Shown: piece after piece, positions 63,243-64,000 of the stretch
Numbering within the stretch: position 1 is the stretch's first letter
How the letters are laid out: every line of letters begins with the position of its first letter
NCBI RefSeq assembly: GCF_019754945.1
Contig: NZ_JAEUWU010000004.1
Span: forward strand, 1 to 64,000
Source: Corynebacterium pseudokroppenstedtii
GTDB taxonomy: Bacteria; Actinomycetota; Actinomycetes; Mycobacteriales; Mycobacteriaceae
Reading direction: 5' to 3'
DNA: 64,000 nucleotides
The notes under the pieces: generated by a model
What the model was told of the DNA's origin: nothing
Database searches by the model: none
What the model saw: the letters and a program-made list of their open reading frames with translations, nothing else
Position numbers and translations under genes: made by a program

Positions 63243-64000
63243 TTAATCTCGCAACGACCGGCCAGTCAGTGATAAAAAGACGTCATCCAGGGTGGGGCGC
63301 CGGACATTAAGATCCGCGATACCGATCGACTTCTCATCTAACGACCTGATCAGATCCGGCAACAGATGGCCGGAGTTATAGAGGTCTGCTTCTATGAGGT
63401 CGCCAGTCACCTTTAAATCAGGAGTTGTCGACGCATTTGCTCCTGACATCACGCGGGTGATGATCTCCGTGGCGTCAGCCTGGCAGGTGGCGTCATCAAG
63501 GCGGAGAGAAACATGATCCCCAGACACCGAGCTCTTCAGATTCTCTGCTGTATCTGATGCAATAATTCGTCCGTGATCGATAACAATGATCCGGTCTGCT
63601 AAAGCATCCGCCTCATCCAAATAATGAGTTGTTAAGAAAATCGTTGCACCTTGATCTTCACGAAGGCTACGAATGTGGTCCCAAAGGTTGCTCCGCGCCT
63701 GTGGATCCAGGCCGGTCGTCGGCTCATCAAGGAAAACGAGGCCCGGGCTATGGATCAGCCCCATCGCGATATCGAGACGCCGGCGCTGACCGCCCGACAT
63801 ATTCTTGGGTTCCCTGTCCCACAAACCATCTAAACTAAACTGTTCAAATAATTCATGTGCGCGACGTTGCGCATCTTTTTTACGTAAACCATACAGCATG
63901 CCGTGATCCACCAGTTCCTCACCTGCGTGCGCATTGGAACCGGCCGAGCCCACCTGGCTGACATACCCGATATGGCGACGGACCTCCACGGGCTGGGTAG
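63243..64000 (-). CDS. ABC exporter ATP-binding subunit (DrrA-like), 5' end beyond the window
   Basis: An open frame entering from the right edge. Visible are the Q-loop IGYVSQVGSAGSNAHAGEEL, signature MSGGQRRRLDIAMGLI, Walker B LVFLDEPTTGLDPQARSNLW and switch TTHYLDEADALADRI, then a DrrA-type C-terminal regulatory region ending RRPTLDDVFLSLTGRSLRD. Walker A lies outside the window. It pairs with the permease that follows. DrrAB systems export drugs, glycolipids or other hydrophobic molecules. Confidence 0.9.
   Translation of the reverse strand, partial: TQPVEVRRHIGYVSQVGSAGSNAHAGEELVDHGMLYGLRKKDAQRRAHELFEQFSLDGLWDREPKNMSGGQRRRLDIAMGLIHSPGLVFLDEPTTGLDPQARSNLWDHIRSLREDQGATIFLTTHYLDEADALADRIIVIDHGRIIASDTAENLKSSVSGDHVSLRLDDATCQADATEIITRVMSGANASTTPDLKVTGDLIEADLYNSGHLLPDLIRSLDEKSIGIADLNVRRPTLDDVFLSLTGRSLRD

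Noticed and set aside
1..64000. CRISPR array, prophage structural genes or biosynthetic gene cluster
   Set aside because: No spaced repeat array, capsid or tail motif, or megasynthase motif is visible in any part of the window.

Overview
The window looks like a Corynebacterium chromosome (Actinobacteria, moderately high GC). Mycothiol synthesis (mshD), a pstSCAB/phoU/phoSR phosphate system, an LmeA-type lipoglycan factor, a DUF3073 protein beside purM/purF, and gene neighbourhoods that I recall from C. glutamicum (CoA-transferase - dus - phoU - pstBACS - mshD; peroxidase - dctA) and M. tuberculosis (lmeA - glnR - mshD - pst - phoU) all point that way. The species cannot be fixed from the window. 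A lipophilic species of the C. kroppenstedtii type is possible.

Layout. 1-2000: edge of a decayed integrative element, with an IS3 transposase tail, a small secreted protein, a frameshifted tyrosine integrase and tRNA-Glu as the probable attachment site. 2200-5600: osmoprotectant-type ABC importer and tRNA-Lys. 5757-16400: succinyl-CoA:acetate CoA-transferase, tRNA-dihydrouridine synthase, phoU, a purine-nucleoside salvage pair (deoD plus MFS transporter) inserted between phoU and pst, then pstBACS with a PHO-box-like repeat. 16400-30140: mshD, GlnR-type regulator, LmeA-like and nitrobindin-like proteins, secreted lipase, hchA, yceI, a large FAD/Fe-S oxidoreductase, a membrane-anchored amidohydrolase-like protein, pabC, ygfZ and the DUF3073 protein. 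30287-56080: purine biosynthesis (purM, purF, purL, purQ, purS, purC, purB, purD) interspersed with a surface-glycosylation module (GT39, GtrA, GT2), mycothiol-peroxidase-type GPx, dctA, a cupin/CMD/TetR locus, oligopeptidase B and a membrane esterase. 56150-64000: HIT protein, lipase, phoS/phoR, AbrB-type membrane protein, fructosamine-kinase-like protein and a drug-type ABC exporter cut by the right edge.

The genes join into a few circuits. PhoS/PhoR would sense low phosphate and drive pstSCAB through the repeat upstream of pstS, with PhoU as a brake. The pur genes convert PRPP toward IMP and AMP, mostly from several short transcription units, while deoD and its transporter could salvage nucleosides. 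mshD and the GPx serve thiol redox defence.

Two observations stand out. First, the polyprenyl-phosphate glycosyltransferase (GT2) and its GtrA membrane domain lie in different frames, joined by a textbook -1 frameshift signal: the heptamer T TTT TTA, a 9-nt spacer and a perfect 8-bp hairpin, with no usable in-frame start for a full-length GtrA. Second, at least 14 genes have a -10 hexamer ending only 6-7 nt before an ATG or GTG, which implies widespread leaderless transcription and revises many start codons. All calls come from reading the sequence; no database search was run.
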